NCBI GenBank assembly: GCA_019115125.1
Contig: DXEG01000036.1
Location: 1-64,000 of the forward strand
Origin: Candidatus Blautia faecipullorum
GTDB taxonomy: Bacteria > Bacillota > Clostridia > Lachnospirales > Lachnospiraceae
DNA length: 64,000 bases
Direction: 5' to 3'
The notes under the pieces are model-generated. The model ran no database searches, had not been told where the DNA came from, and saw only the letters and a list, made by a program, of their open reading frames with translations. A program made the position numbers and the translations under genes. Positions 25,163 through 35,609 of this stretch are shown one piece after another (position 1 is the stretch's first letter; each line of letters starts with the position of its first letter).

Positions 25163-25714
25163 ATGAGCAAGGTGTATGTTTTTCTGGCGGACGGATTTGA
25201 AGATATCGAGGGGCTGACCGTGGTAGACCTGATGCGCAGGGCGGAGATCGAGACAGAAACGGTTTCCATCAAGAATTCCAGGGAGGTTGTCACCTCTCAC
25301 GGGATCACCATGTATACAGACAGGATTTTTGAGAATACAGATTTCTCCGACGCGGATATGCTTGTTCTTCCGGGAGGGATGCCCGGGACGAAATATCTGG
25401 GAGAGTACGCTCCCCTTACGGAGCTGCTCACGGAATTTTACAATAAGGGCGGAAAGGTAGCGGCTATCTGCGCGGCTCCCAGCGTCTTTGCGGCCCTGGG
25501 CTTTCTGAAAAACAGAAAAGCAACCTCCTATCCTTCTTTTATGGATAAGCTTGAGGGCGCGGAGGCAGTGGAAGAGGAGGTTGTCACGGACGGGAATGTG
25601 ACCACCAGCAGAGGACTGGGAACGGCCATTCCTTTTGCTCTTTCTCTGATCGCGCAGCTTGCCGGTGAGGAAAAGGCTCAGGAGATTGCGGATTCCGTGG
25701 TCTTTTGCCGCTGA
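25163..25714 (+). CDS. DJ-1/PfpI family protein
   Basis: A 183-residue protein of the DJ-1 class. It has the conserved Glu in GFEDIE near residue 15 and the nucleophile-elbow Cys in AAICAAPSVFAALG near residue 102. LPGGMPG is also typical. Members act as glyoxalases, deglycases or chaperones; the exact role here is unknown. The ATG at 25163 follows AGGAGG with eight bases, preferred over in-frame ATGs at 25121 and 25142. tig follows 124 bases later. Confidence 0.9.
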   Translation: MSKVYVFLADGFEDIEGLTVVDLMRRAEIETETVSIKNSREVVTSHGITMYTDRIFENTDFSDADMLVLPGGMPGTKYLGEYAPLTELLTEFYNKGGKVAAICAAPSVFAALGFLKNRKATSYPSFMDKLEGAEAVEEEVVTDGNVTTSRGLGTAIPFALSLIAQLAGEEKAQEIADSVVFCR

Positions 25715-25838
25715 TTTTTGCAAAAAAATACTGGCGTTTTTCTCAGGGTTGTGCTATACTACGATAATGACTGTAATTGTATCTCAATCGTATAAAAAAT
25801 AGAAGCAGAACCTGATAATTTAAGGAGGAACAGGAAAC

Positions 25839-27125
25839 ATGAGTTTACAGGTAGAAAAATTAGAGAAAAACATGGCGAAGCTGACAATCGAGGTCCCGGC
25901 AGAGGATCTGGACAAGGCGATGCAGAACGCATATCTGAAGGCGAAAAACAGAATCACAATTCCCGGCTTCCGTAAAGGAAAGGCTCCGAGAAAGATGATC
26001 GAGCAGATGTACGGAAAGGGCGTGTTCCTGGAGGACGCCGCGAACGCTCTGATCCCTGAGCATTACAGCAAGGCTCTTGAGGAGTGCGACCTTGAGATCG
26101 TTTCCCAGCCGGAGATCGACGTGACTCAGGCAGAGCCCGGAAAAGCATTTATCTTTACAGCGGAAGTAGCAGTGAAGCCGGAAGTGACCCTGGGCGAGTA
26201 CAGGGGCCTGGAGGTTCCGAAGACCGAGACAGAGGTTACTGAGGAAGAGATCGCCGCTGAACTGAAGAAAGAGCAGGAGAAGAACTCCAGAACCATCACT
26301 GTAGAAGACCGCGGCGCAGAGAACGGCGATATCGCGACCATCGACTTTGAGGGATTTGTTGACGGCACCGCTTTTGAGGGCGGAAAAGGCACAGACTATC
26401 CGCTGACACTTGGTTCCGGTTCCTTTATCCCGGGATTTGAGGATCAGCTTGTAGGCGCCAAGGCCGGAGATCATGTGGAAGTAAACGTGACCTTCCCGGA
26501 GGAATATCAGGCGGCAGAGCTGGCAGGCAAGGCGGCCGTGTTCCAGTGTGATGTGAAGAAGGTGGAGACCAAGGAGCTTCCGGAGCTGGACGACGATTTT
26601 GCTCAGGACGTATCTGAGTTTGACACTCTTGCGGAATACAAGGAAGATATCAAGAAGAATCTTTTAGAGAAAAAAGAAAAAGAAGCGCGCACCGCAAAAG
26701 AAAACGCGGCGGTAGATAAGGTGATCGAGAACGCGCAGATGGAAATCCCCGAGGCTATGATCAATACACAGATCAGCCAGATGCTGGATGATTTCTCCAG
26801 AAGAATGCAGGCTCAGGGACTGACTATGGAGCAGTATTTCCAGTTTACAGGCATGACTGCCGACAAGATGCGTGAGGAAATGAAGCCTCAGGCTCTTAAG
26901 AGAATCCAGACAAGACTGGTTCTGGAGAAGATTGCAGAGACAGAGAACATTCAGCCTTCCGAGGAAGAAGTAAATGAAGAGATCGGTAAGATGGCTGAGA
27001 TGTACAAGATGGAAGCGGACAAATTAAAAGAACTGCTGGGCGACCGCGAATTAGAGCAGATGAAGAAGGATATGGCTGTACAGAAGGCCGTAACTCTGGT
27101 TGCTGACGAGGCAAAGGAAGCCTGA
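25839..27125 (+). CDS. tig: Trigger factor, ribosome-associated chaperone
   Basis: A 428-residue chaperone with peptidyl-prolyl isomerase activity. The N-terminal ribosome-binding domain has the loop PGFRKGKAPRKMI near residue 45. The FKBP-type domain (about 150-245) begins around DRGAENGDIATIDFEG and includes GSGSFIPGFEDQL. The alpha-helical C-terminal arm fills the rest. The start follows AAGGAGGAACAGGAAAC. It opens the tig-clpP-clpX-lon cluster. Confidence 0.97.
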   Translation: MSLQVEKLEKNMAKLTIEVPAEDLDKAMQNAYLKAKNRITIPGFRKGKAPRKMIEQMYGKGVFLEDAANALIPEHYSKALEECDLEIVSQPEIDVTQAEPGKAFIFTAEVAVKPEVTLGEYRGLEVPKTETEVTEEEIAAELKKEQEKNSRTITVEDRGAENGDIATIDFEGFVDGTAFEGGKGTDYPLTLGSGSFIPGFEDQLVGAKAGDHVEVNVTFPEEYQAAELAGKAAVFQCDVKKVETKELPELDDDFAQDVSEFDTLAEYKEDIKKNLLEKKEKEARTAKENAAVDKVIENAQMEIPEAMINTQISQMLDDFSRRMQAQGLTMEQYFQFTGMTADKMREEMKPQALKRIQTRLVLEKIAETENIQPSEEEVNEEIGKMAEMYKMEADKLKELLGDRELEQMKKDMAVQKAVTLVADEAKEA

Positions 27126-27175
27126 GCAGGAGTGAATCATCATAGATGATCAGCTAGCGAACGGAGGCGTTTTAT

Positions 27176-27757
27176 ATGAGTTTAGTACCTTATGTCATTG
27201 AACAGACCAGCAGGGGAGAGAGAAGCTACGACATTTATTCCCGCCTGTTAAAGGACAGGATCATTTTTCTGGGCGAGGAAGTCAATGACGTCAGCGCAAG
27301 CATCATTGTGGCGCAGCTTTTATTCCTGGAAGCGGAAGATCCGGGCAAGGATATCCAGCTTTATATCAACAGCCCCGGCGGTTCTGTGACGGCTGGCATG
27401 GCAATCTACGACACGATGAAATACATCAAATGCGACGTTTCTACCATTTGTCTGGGAATGGCCGCCAGCATGGGCGCTTTCCTTCTGGCAGGAGGAACCA
27501 AGGGCAAGAGATATGCCCTTCCTCATTCCACGATCATGATCCATCAGCCCTCCGGCGGCGCCCAGGGGCAGGCTACGGAGATTCAGATCGTAGCGGATCA
27601 TATTGCTCAGACCAAGAGAACGCTCAATGAGATTCTGGCCGAGAATACAGGACAGCCCATTGAGGTGGTGGAAAAGGATACAGACCGCGACAATTATATG
27701 ACTGCGGAAGAAGCAAAAGCATACGGGCTGATCGACGGTGTTGTCGAACACAAATAA
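27176..27757 (+). CDS. clpP: ATP-dependent Clp protease proteolytic subunit
   Basis: A 193-residue serine peptidase forming the ClpP barrel. The catalytic triad is visible: Ser98 in GMAASMGAF, His123 in TIMIHQP and Asp172 in the DTDRDNYM segment. The N-terminal [19 protein letters not shown] is standard. It works with ClpX, encoded next. A hairpin just after the stop may reduce readthrough into clpX. Confidence 0.98.
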   Translation: MSLVPYVIEQTSRGERSYDIYSRLLKDRIIFLGEEVNDVSASIIVAQLLFLEAEDPGKDIQLYINSPGGSVTAGMAIYDTMKYIKCDVSTICLGMAASMGAFLLAGGTKGKRYALPHSTIMIHQPSGGAQGQATEIQIVADHIAQTKRTLNEILAENTGQPIEVVEKDTDRDNYMTAEEAKAYGLIDGVVEHK

Positions 27758-27764
27758 GACAAAA

Positions 27765-27788
27765 AAGACTCCTCTGACGGGGAGTCTT
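27765..27788 (+). terminator. Hairpin between clpP and clpX
   Basis: AAGACTCC and GGAGTCTT form an eight-bp stem eight bases after the clpP stop, followed by GTCTTGCTTTTA. The weak U-run suggests attenuation or partial termination rather than a full stop. Confidence 0.6.
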
Positions 27789-27910
27789 GTCTTGCTTTTA
27801 TCAGAGGGAAGAGGAATTTGCCGCTCAGGCGGATTTTAGTTTCACGCGGGGCACGGGAAGACGGCCCTGAACCGGCGTATTATCAAAAAGAAAGGAAACG
27901 AAGAAATTTC

Positions 27911-29218
27911 ATGGCAGACAAAATAAGAGAGGGAAAAGTCAGATGCTCTTTTTGTAAAAAATCCGAGGATCAGGTGCGCAAGCTGATCGCCGGTCCGGAG
28001 GGAGTATTTATCTGTGATGAGTGCATCGGGATCTGTTCGGAGATCATGGAGGAAGAGTTAGCCGGCTATGGACAGGATGAGAACTACGACACGGATATCA
28101 ATCTTCTGAAGCCGGAGGAGATACACAGGATCCTGGATGATTATGTGATCGGACAGGACGACGCAAAAAAAGCATTGTCTGTTGCTGTATATAACCATTA
28201 TAAAAGAATCCTGGCTGCCCGGGATCTGGACGTGGAGCTGCAGAAGAGCAATATTCTCATGCTCGGCCCCACCGGCTCAGGAAAAACACTGCTGGCCCAG
28301 ACTCTGGCCCGGCTTTTGAACGTGCCCTTCGCCATCGCGGACGCCACTACTCTGACCGAGGCGGGCTATGTGGGCGAGGATGTGGAAAACATCCTGCTGA
28401 AGATCATTCAGGCGGCGGATTATGATATCGAGAGAGCACAGTACGGAATTATCTATATTGACGAGATCGATAAGATCACCAGAAAATCCGAGAACGCGTC
28501 CATTACCAGGGATGTTTCCGGGGAAGGCGTGCAGCAGGCGCTTCTGAAGATCCTGGAGGGTACGGTCGCCAGTGTTCCGCCCCAGGGAGGAAGAAAGCAC
28601 CCACATCAGGAATTTATCCAGATTGATACGACGAATATTCTCTTCATCTGCGGCGGCGCCTTTGAGGGAATTGAGAAGATCATTGAGGCCAGACAGGATA
28701 CCAAGTCCATTGGCTTCGGCGCCGAGGTAGCGGTAAAAGAGGAGCGCAATGTAGGCGAGATCCTCAAGAGTGTGATGCCGGAGGACTTTATAAAATTTGG
28801 TCTTATACCTGAGTTTATCGGGCGTGTTCCCATTGTGGTGACTCTGGACGGACTTGACGAGAAGGCGTTGATCCGGATTCTGAGAGAGCCCAAAAACTCT
28901 CTGACCAGGCAGTACCATAAGCTGTTCGAGCTGGACGGCGTGGAGCTGGATTTCCAGGAGGACGCGCTGGAGCTTGTCGCCAAAAAATCACTGGAACGTA
29001 AAACCGGGGCCAGAGGCCTGCGCTCTATCATGGAAAATTCTCTGATGGATCTCATGTATAAAGCGCCCTCGGACAACACGATCCGCAAGGCGATCATTAC
29101 AAAAGAGGCCGTGGAGGGAACAGGAGAACCGGAAATTATCTACGGCGACGCTCCTGCGCAGCCTGTAAACAGGAGAAATTCCCGTTCCAGAAAAAAAGGA
29201 AAACCTGAGACGGCCTGA
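27911..29218 (+). CDS. clpX: ATP-dependent Clp protease ATP-binding subunit
   Basis: A 435-residue AAA+ unfoldase that feeds substrates to ClpP. The N-terminal zinc finger has CSFCKK and CDECIGIC. Walker A is GPTGSGKT, Walker [10 protein letters not shown], and the ClpP-contacting IGF loop is in KSIGFGAEV. The frame is open from 27818, but the conserved start is [12 protein letters not shown] at 27911. It is followed 18 bases later by lon. Confidence 0.97.
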   Translation: MADKIREGKVRCSFCKKSEDQVRKLIAGPEGVFICDECIGICSEIMEEELAGYGQDENYDTDINLLKPEEIHRILDDYVIGQDDAKKALSVAVYNHYKRILAARDLDVELQKSNILMLGPTGSGKTLLAQTLARLLNVPFAIADATTLTEAGYVGEDVENILLKIIQAADYDIERAQYGIIYIDEIDKITRKSENASITRDVSGEGVQQALLKILEGTVASVPPQGGRKHPHQEFIQIDTTNILFICGGAFEGIEKIIEARQDTKSIGFGAEVAVKEERNVGEILKSVMPEDFIKFGLIPEFIGRVPIVVTLDGLDEKALIRILREPKNSLTRQYHKLFELDGVELDFQEDALELVAKKSLERKTGARGLRSIMENSLMDLMYKAPSDNTIRKAIITKEAVEGTGEPEIIYGDAPAQPVNRRNSRSRKKGKPETA

Positions 29219-29236
29219 GGAAGGGACTGACAATAT

Positions 29237-31555
29237 ATGACACAGCTTATTCATATTCTGCCGGCGATCGCCCTTCGGGGAACCACGATCCTGCCGGATA
29301 TGATCGTTCATTTTGACGTAAGCAGAGAACGCTCAGTGAAAGCCATTGAAGCGGCGATGCTCCACGACCAGAAGATTTTTCTTGTAACACAGAAGAATCC
29401 GGAGATCGAGGAGCCCACGGGAGCAGATTTATATAAAGTTGGGACAGTAGCCTACATCAAACAGGTGGTGAAGCTTCCCCATGAACTTCTCAGGATCCTG
29501 GTGGAAGGACAGGAGAGGGCGGAGCTTTTGTCTCTGGAACAGGAGGAGCCTTTTCTCAAAGCGGAGATCACCGGTTTCGAGACGGAGGCGGAACCCTATT
29601 CGGATACTGTCCGGGAAGCGATGTACAGAAGTATCCGCGGACTGTTCCAGCGTTACTGTATGGACAGCGGGAAGATCAGCCGGGAGCTGGCGGCTCAGAT
29701 TCTTGGTATCGGGGATATCCGGGAGCTGATCTCCCAGATTTCTGTCAATCTTCCTTTGTCTTACCAGAACAGACAGAAGCTTCTGGAGGCAGTGACACTG
29801 GAGGAACAGTACGAGGTTCTTGGGGCTATGCTGCAGAGCGAGATCGAAGTCCTTCAGGTGGGGCATGATCTTCAGCAGAAGCTGAAAAGCAGGATCGATA
29901 AAAACCAAAGAGAATATATTTTAAGAGAACAACTGAAACTGATCAGAGAAGAGCTTGGAGAGGACCGTACCTCTGACGCGGCTGAGGAATACAGGAAAAA
30001 ACTGGAGACTCTCGAGGCTTCAGAGGAAGTCAAAGAAAAAATCGGCAAGGAGATCGACCGGTTTAAGAGCATGAGCAGCAGCGCCGCGGAAAGCGGCGTC
30101 CTCGGCACTTATATCGAAACCCTCCTGGATCTTCCATGGAACAAAAGATCAAAGGATTCCGACGATCTGAAGGAAGCATGGCGTGTTCTGGAGGAAGGGC
30201 ATTACGGACTGAAGGATGTAAAAGAGCGTATTATGGAGTTTCTTTCTGTGCGCAGGCTTACCTCCGGGGGCAAAACGCCCATCCTATGCCTTGTGGGTCC
30301 GCCGGGCACCGGTAAGACCTCCATTGCCAGATCTGTGGCGGAGGCTCTTCACAAGAAATATGTGAGGATCTGTCTGGGCGGCGTCCGTGATGAGGCGGAG
30401 ATCCGGGGACACAGAAAAACATATGTGGGCGCTATGCCGGGGCGTATTACAGACGCTCTCCGGCAGGCGGGCGTCAGCAATCCTCTGATGCTTCTTGACG
30501 AGATCGACAAGACCAGCAGCGACTACCGGGGAGATGTTTCCTCCGCTCTTCTGGAGGTGCTGGATCCGGAGCAGAACAGCCGCTTTAACGATCATTATGT
30601 GGAGATCGCCCAGGATCTTTCAGAGGTGCTTTTCATAGCTACCGCCAATGATATGCAGGAGATCCCGCGTCCGCTTCTGGACCGTATGGAGGTCATTGAG
30701 ATTTCCGGCTACACGGAGAATGAAAAAGAGCATATCGCGAAGGAGCATCTGATCCCTAAACAGATGGAGATCAACGGGATCCAGAAAAACCAGATGTCCA
30801 TTCAGACGCCTGCTCTGAGGAAGATCATCAATCAGTATACAAAAGAGGCCGGAGTCCGTAATCTGGAGAGAAAGATCGGACAGATCTGCCGTAAGGCGGC
30901 CCGTGAGATCATGGAGAACGGAAAAGCAAAGGTAACGGTAAACAGCAGAAATCTGGAAGCCTTCCTGGGAAGAAGCCGCTACAGCTATATGATGGCCAAT
31001 AAAAAAGACGAGATAGGCATCGCGAGGGGGCTGGCCTGGACACAGGCCGGCGGCGACACCCTTCAGATAGAGGTGAATGTTCTGCCCGGAAAGGGCGAGC
31101 TGGTGCTTACGGGCCAGCTTGGAGATGTGATGAAGGAATCCGCTCAGGCAGGCATTTCCTATATCCGCTCCGTGGCCGGCAGGTACAGGATCGCGCCTGA
31201 GTTCTTCCAGGAGCATGATATTCATGTACATATACCGGAGGGAGCGGTTCCCAAGGACGGACCTTCCGCAGGTATTACCATGGCTACGGCAATGCTGTCG
31301 GCCATTACTGAAAAAGAAGTCCGCGCGGATGTAGCCATGACGGGAGAGATCACTCTCAGAGGGCGCGTTCTTCCCATTGGAGGGCTGAAGGAAAAGCTGC
31401 TGGCGGCAAAATACGCGAAGATTAAAGAGGTTCTTGTTCCGAAGGAGAATCAGGCGGATATCCAGGATATGGATTCCGAGATCCTCGAGGGGCTGAAGAT
31501 CTTTTATGTAGACAATATGACAGAGGTGCTTCATGAGGCCCTGAGCCAAAAATGA
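29237..31555 (+). CDS. lon: ATP-dependent Lon protease
   Basis: A 772-residue single-chain AAA+ protease. The N-terminal substrate domain begins [19 protein letters not shown], the AAA+ core has [11 protein letters not shown] and MLLDEIDK, and the serine protease domain has catalytic Ser in PKDGPSAGI and Lys in [13 protein letters not shown]. Full length. It overlaps the upstream part of the engB frame and is probably co-transcribed with it. Confidence 0.98.
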   Translation: MTQLIHILPAIALRGTTILPDMIVHFDVSRERSVKAIEAAMLHDQKIFLVTQKNPEIEEPTGADLYKVGTVAYIKQVVKLPHELLRILVEGQERAELLSLEQEEPFLKAEITGFETEAEPYSDTVREAMYRSIRGLFQRYCMDSGKISRELAAQILGIGDIRELISQISVNLPLSYQNRQKLLEAVTLEEQYEVLGAMLQSEIEVLQVGHDLQQKLKSRIDKNQREYILREQLKLIREELGEDRTSDAAEEYRKKLETLEASEEVKEKIGKEIDRFKSMSSSAAESGVLGTYIETLLDLPWNKRSKDSDDLKEAWRVLEEGHYGLKDVKERIMEFLSVRRLTSGGKTPILCLVGPPGTGKTSIARSVAEALHKKYVRICLGGVRDEAEIRGHRKTYVGAMPGRITDALRQAGVSNPLMLLDEIDKTSSDYRGDVSSALLEVLDPEQNSRFNDHYVEIAQDLSEVLFIATANDMQEIPRPLLDRMEVIEISGYTENEKEHIAKEHLIPKQMEINGIQKNQMSIQTPALRKIINQYTKEAGVRNLERKIGQICRKAAREIMENGKAKVTVNSRNLEAFLGRSRYSYMMANKKDEIGIARGLAWTQAGGDTLQIEVNVLPGKGELVLTGQLGDVMKESAQAGISYIRSVAGRYRIAPEFFQEHDIHVHIPEGAVPKDGPSAGITMATAMLSAITEKEVRADVAMTGEITLRGRVLPIGGLKEKLLAAKYAKIKEVLVPKENQADIQDMDSEILEGLKIFYVDNMTEVLHEALSQK

Positions 31556-31581
31556 CCGCGCCGTACACAGAGAGGAAACCA

Positions 31582-32187
31582 ATGGTTATCAAACAGGCAG
31601 AATTAGATATCGTATGCGGCGTCACCAGCCGGCTTCCGGATACCGGAATGCCGGAGGTGGCTTTTGCCGGAAAATCCAATGTGGGGAAATCCTCCCTGAT
31701 CAACGGTCTTATGAACCGGAAATCCCTGGCCCGGACCAGCGGGCAGCCTGGGAAGACGCAGACGATCAATTTTTATAAAATAAACAGGGAGATGTATCTG
31801 GTGGATCTTCCGGGCTACGGATACGCCAGAGTCTCACAGTCAGAAAAAGAGAAATGGGGGAAGATGATCGAGCGTTATCTTCATACCTCCAGGAATCTCA
31901 AGGCAGTGTTCCTGCTGATCGACATCCGTCACGCTCCCTCGGCCAACGACTGCCAGATGTATGAGTGGATCCTTCATAACGGCTTTGAGCCGATCATTAT
32001 CGCCACCAAGCTGGACAAGCTCAAGCGCAGCCAGGTACAGAAAAATCTGAAGATTCTGAGGGAGGGACTCGGCCTGAAGCCGGGAACCCCAGTGATTCCT
32101 TTCTCAGCGGAAACAAAGCAGGGCAGAGAGGAAATCTGGGAACTGATCGGATCGTTTATTACGCCGGATTCCGGGGAAGAATCCTGA
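31582..32187 (+). CDS. engB: Ribosome-biogenesis GTP-binding protein YsxC/EngB
   Basis: A 201-residue TRAFAC GTPase needed for large-subunit assembly. The G1 motif is FAGKSNVGKSSL, G3 DLPGYGYARV and G4 ATKLDKLKR. The ATG at 31582 is preferred over one at 31552 that overlaps lon, because GAGAGGA lies just upstream and the conserved protein start MVIKQAELDIV fits. It follows lon, a widespread Firmicute arrangement. Confidence 0.95.
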   Translation: MVIKQAELDIVCGVTSRLPDTGMPEVAFAGKSNVGKSSLINGLMNRKSLARTSGQPGKTQTINFYKINREMYLVDLPGYGYARVSQSEKEKWGKMIERYLHTSRNLKAVFLLIDIRHAPSANDCQMYEWILHNGFEPIIIATKLDKLKRSQVQKNLKILREGLGLKPGTPVIPFSAETKQGREEIWELIGSFITPDSGEES

Positions 32188-32200
32188 AAGGACTTGAGAA

Positions 32201-33046
32201 ATGGGAATCATCAAAACAGCAAAGCTTGGATTTGATTATTTTAAATATGATGAGGACGGCAACGTACAGGAGATGCAGAGAGCGGTGGACGATGTAAATA
32301 TTGACATCCGCGAGGGAGAGTTCGTAGCTGTTTTAGGGCATAACGGCTCCGGCAAATCCACGCTGGCCAAGCATATGAACGCACTGCTCCTTCCTACGGA
32401 GGGGACGGTCTGGATCGACGGAATGGATACCCTGAAAGAACCGGAGCTCTGGGAGATACGCCGGAGAGCGGGGATGGTTTTCCAGAATCCGGATAACCAG
32501 ATCATAGGCTCCATTGTGGAGGAGGACGTAGGATTCGGTCCGGAAAATATGGGGATCCCCACAGAGGATATCTGGAAGCGTGTGGAGGAAAGTCTCCAGA
32601 AAACAGGAATGTCCGCATACCGCGCCCATTCCCCCAACAAGCTGTCAGGAGGACAGAAGCAGAGAGTTGCCATTGCCGGAGTGATGGCTATGAGACCGAA
32701 GTGTATTGTTCTGGACGAGCCTACCGCCATGCTGGATCCCAACGGACGCAGAGAGGTACTGGAAGCTGTGCGCCAGTTGAATAAACAGGAAAAGGTGACG
32801 GTGGTTCTGATCACTCATTACATGGAGGAGGTGATCCACGCGGATCATGTTTATGTGATGGATGAGGGCCATGTGGTTCTGGAGGGCACGCCCAGGGAAA
32901 TTTTTTCACAGGTGGAGACTCTGAAAAAATACCGGCTGGATGTGCCGCAGGTGACGCTTCTGGCCTATGAACTGAAAAAATCCGGAGTGGATCTTCCGGA
33001 TGGAATTCTTACTACGGAAGAGCTGGTGAATATTTTATGTCAATAG
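32201..33046 (+). CDS. ecfA1: ECF transporter energy-coupling ATPase EcfA1
   Basis: A 281-residue ABC ATPase of the energy-coupling factor module that drives uptake of vitamins and metal ions through exchangeable S-components. Walker A is GHNGSGKST, the Q-loop VFQNPDNQI, the signature [13 protein letters not shown] and Walker [14 protein letters not shown]. Its end overlaps ecfA2 by ten bases. No S-component gene is adjacent, so this is a shared group II module. Confidence 0.95.
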   Translation: MGIIKTAKLGFDYFKYDEDGNVQEMQRAVDDVNIDIREGEFVAVLGHNGSGKSTLAKHMNALLLPTEGTVWIDGMDTLKEPELWEIRRRAGMVFQNPDNQIIGSIVEEDVGFGPENMGIPTEDIWKRVEESLQKTGMSAYRAHSPNKLSGGQKQRVAIAGVMAMRPKCIVLDEPTAMLDPNGRREVLEAVRQLNKQEKVTVVLITHYMEEVIHADHVYVMDEGHVVLEGTPREIFSQVETLKKYRLDVPQVTLLAYELKKSGVDLPDGILTTEELVNILCQ

Positions 33047-33921
33047 AACTGAAAAACGTAACTTATACCTACAGCCCGGGAACCGCATACGAAATCCATG
33101 CGCTGAAAGACATTAATCTGACCATTCCGGACGGACAGTTTATCGGGATCATCGGCCACACCGGAAGCGGGAAATCAACGCTGATCCAGCATTTCAACGC
33201 CCTGATCCGTCCAACCTCCGGCAAGGTTCTTTATAATGGGGAGGATGTCTGGGAAGAACACTATAACAGGAAAAACCTCAGAAGTCATGTGGGGCTGGTA
33301 TTCCAGTATCCGGAGCATCAGCTTTTTGAGAGCGACGTACTTTCCGACGTCTGTTTCGGCCCCATGAATCAGGGACTGAGCCGTGAGGAAGCGGAGGAAG
33401 AGGCCAGGAAAGCGCTTTTCCAGGTGGGCTTCAGGGAAAAGAATTTTAAGAAATCCCCCTTCGAGCTGTCCGGCGGGCAGAAAAAGAGAGTGGCTATCGC
33501 CGGGGTTCTGGCCATGAACCCTGAAATCCTGATCCTGGATGAGCCTACGGCGGGGCTGGATCCAAAAGGAAGGGACGATATCCTTGATCAGATCGCTGAG
33601 CTTCATTCTGTCCGGGGTATCACCATTGTTCTTGTTTCTCACAGCATGGAGGACGTCGCCAAATATGTGGAGCGCCTGATCGTGGTAAACAAAGGGGAGC
33701 TTCCTTTCGACGGCAGACCAAGGGAGGTCTTTTCCCACTATAAGGAGCTGGAGAAGATGGGACTTGCGGCGCCCCAGATCACCTATATTATGCATGATCT
33801 GAGAGAAAAGGGACTGCAGGTGGATCCCGGCGCTACGACGGTGCCGGAAGCCAGAGAGGATATTCTGAGAGCCTTAAGAGAAGCAGGATCTCCTTTGCTG
33901 AAAGGAGGTCGGACGAAATGA
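33037..33921 (+). CDS. ecfA2: ECF transporter energy-coupling ATPase EcfA2
   Basis: A 294-residue partner ATPase with Walker [11 protein letters not shown]-loop [10 protein letters not shown], signature [13 protein letters not shown] and Walker [14 protein letters not shown]. EcfA1 and EcfA2 pair as a heterodimer beneath EcfT. It overlaps ecfT by four bases. Confidence 0.95.
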   Translation: MSIELKNVTYTYSPGTAYEIHALKDINLTIPDGQFIGIIGHTGSGKSTLIQHFNALIRPTSGKVLYNGEDVWEEHYNRKNLRSHVGLVFQYPEHQLFESDVLSDVCFGPMNQGLSREEAEEEARKALFQVGFREKNFKKSPFELSGGQKKRVAIAGVLAMNPEILILDEPTAGLDPKGRDDILDQIAELHSVRGITIVLVSHSMEDVAKYVERLIVVNKGELPFDGRPREVFSHYKELEKMGLAAPQITYIMHDLREKGLQVDPGATTVPEAREDILRALREAGSPLLKGGRTK

Positions 33922-34721
33922 TCAGAGATATTACCATAGGCCAGTATTATCCGGCCGATTCAGTGATCCACAGGCTGGATCCCAGGACAAAGCTCGCCGG
34001 TACGCTGGTTTTTATCATTTCCATATTTCTATTTCATACACTGCCCGGATACGCGGCTGCCACTGTATTTCTGGCCGCTGTGATCAGGATATCCAAGGTG
34101 CCGGTGAAGTTTATTTTTAAGGGGCTGAAAGCGATCTTCCTGATCCTTCTTATCACTATGGTGTTTAATATGCTTCTGACTCCGGGAGAAGAATTGTGGA
34201 GATTTGGTATACTGAGGATTACGCGGGAGGGAATTTCCATGGCGGTGCGCATGGCGATCCGTCTCGTGTATCTGGTGGTAGGCTCTTCGCTGATGACCCT
34301 GACCACCACGCCCAATCAGCTTACGGACGGCCTGGAGAAAAGTCTCCGTCCTTTAAATAAAATTCATGTGCCTGTCCATGAGATATCCATGATGATGTCT
34401 ATCGCCCTCCGTTTTATTCCGATCCTTCTGGAAGAAACGGACAAGATCATGAAGGCGCAGATCGCCAGGGGTGCGGATTTTGAAAGCGGAAACCTGATCC
34501 AGAAGGTAAAAAATATGGTTCCTCTTCTGGTGCCGCTTTTTATCTCAGCGTTCCGGAGAGCCAATGATCTTGCCATGGCCATGGAAGCAAGATGCTATCA
34601 CGGCGGAGAGCACAGAACACAGATGAAGCCGCTGCAGTACAAGAAAAGAGACAGGCTGGCTTATCTTGCCCTTTTTCTTTATCTGGCTCTGGCAGTCCTC
34701 TTCCGCGTTCTGGGAATATGA
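33918..34721 (+). CDS. ecfT: ECF transporter transmembrane component EcfT
   Basis: A 267-residue membrane protein with about five or six helices. The two ATPase-coupling motifs are seen: Ala-Arg-Gly in AQIARGADFESG and a second Ala-Arg in AMEARCYHGG, where Cys replaces the usual Gly. The opening YYPADSVIHRLDPRTKL is typical. It starts inside the ecfA2 end and precedes truA by 21 bases. Confidence 0.95.
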   Translation: MIRDITIGQYYPADSVIHRLDPRTKLAGTLVFIISIFLFHTLPGYAAATVFLAAVIRISKVPVKFIFKGLKAIFLILLITMVFNMLLTPGEELWRFGILRITREGISMAVRMAIRLVYLVVGSSLMTLTTTPNQLTDGLEKSLRPLNKIHVPVHEISMMMSIALRFIPILLEETDKIMKAQIARGADFESGNLIQKVKNMVPLLVPLFISAFRRANDLAMAMEARCYHGGEHRTQMKPLQYKKRDRLAYLALFLYLALAVLFRVLGI

Positions 34722-34742
34722 CGGGACAGGGAGGCAGAGAGC

Positions 34743-35483
34743 ATGAAAAGAATCGGACTTGTGGTAGCTTATGACGGAACCAATTACTGCGGATGGCAGA
34801 TACAGCCCAACGGAGTGACGATACAGGGGATTCTGAACGATACCCTGTCGGAGCTTCTGGGAGAAAAGATCGAAACCATGGGAGCGAGCCGTACGGACGC
34901 GGGGGTACACGCTCTGGGAAACGTGGCGGTGTTCGACACAAATACCAGGATTCCCGGAGAAAAAATCTCCTACGCCCTGAACCAGCGGCTTCCTGAGGAT
35001 ATACGGATCCAGTTGTCCGAGGAGGTGGAGCCGGATTTTCATCCCAGATACTGCGACAGCGAAAAAACATATGAGTACCGTATCCTGAACAGAAGATTTC
35101 CGGTTCCTACGGAGAGGCTTTATTCTTATTTTTATCATTACAGGCTGGATGAGAAGAAAATGCGGGAGGCCACCTCTTATCTGATCGGTCGGCACGACTT
35201 TGCCAGCTTCTGCGGCACCGGCGCTCAGGTAAAATCCACAGTGCGGACGATCACCGGGATAGAGGTGGAGCGTGACGGAGATATGATCACCATCCGGATA
35301 TCCGGAGAGGGATTTCTCTATAATATGGTGCGGATCATCGCGGGTACGCTGATCCAGGTCGGAAACGGCCAGTATCCGCCCGAAAAAGTGCGTGATATTC
35401 TGAACGCCTGCGACCGGGCCGCCGCCGGACCTACAGCCCCGGCTCACGGCCTTACGCTGATGGGGATACAGTTTTATGACTGA
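34743..35483 (+). CDS. truA: tRNA pseudouridine(38-40) synthase
   Basis: A 246-residue TruA enzyme that modifies the tRNA anticodon arm. The catalytic Asp lies in GASRTDAGVHALG, and the start has VAYDGTNYCGWQIQPNG. The C-terminal FLYNMVRIIAGTLIQVG motif is intact. It ends the ecf operon before a bidirectional terminator. Confidence 0.96.
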   Translation: MKRIGLVVAYDGTNYCGWQIQPNGVTIQGILNDTLSELLGEKIETMGASRTDAGVHALGNVAVFDTNTRIPGEKISYALNQRLPEDIRIQLSEEVEPDFHPRYCDSEKTYEYRILNRRFPVPTERLYSYFYHYRLDEKKMREATSYLIGRHDFASFCGTGAQVKSTVRTITGIEVERDGDMITIRISGEGFLYNMVRIIAGTLIQVGNGQYPPEKVRDILNACDRAAAGPTAPAHGLTLMGIQFYD

Positions 35484-35545
35484 GAGGACCGGAGCAGAAG
35501 CAAGGCTTCTGTAATATACGGAATAAATATACGAAAGAAATTAAA

Positions 35546-35585
35546 AACAGCAGGACGACGGTTCCGGGACCGTCATTCTGCTGTT
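35546..35585. terminator. Bidirectional terminator between truA and the CDF gene
   Basis: AACAGCAG/CTGCTGTT and inner ACGGT/ACCGT arms form a two-part stem. Read on the minus strand it ends GTTTTTAATTT, and it lies between two convergent genes. Confidence 0.8.
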
Positions 35586-35609
35586 AATTTATATTATAGA
35601 ATACCCGGG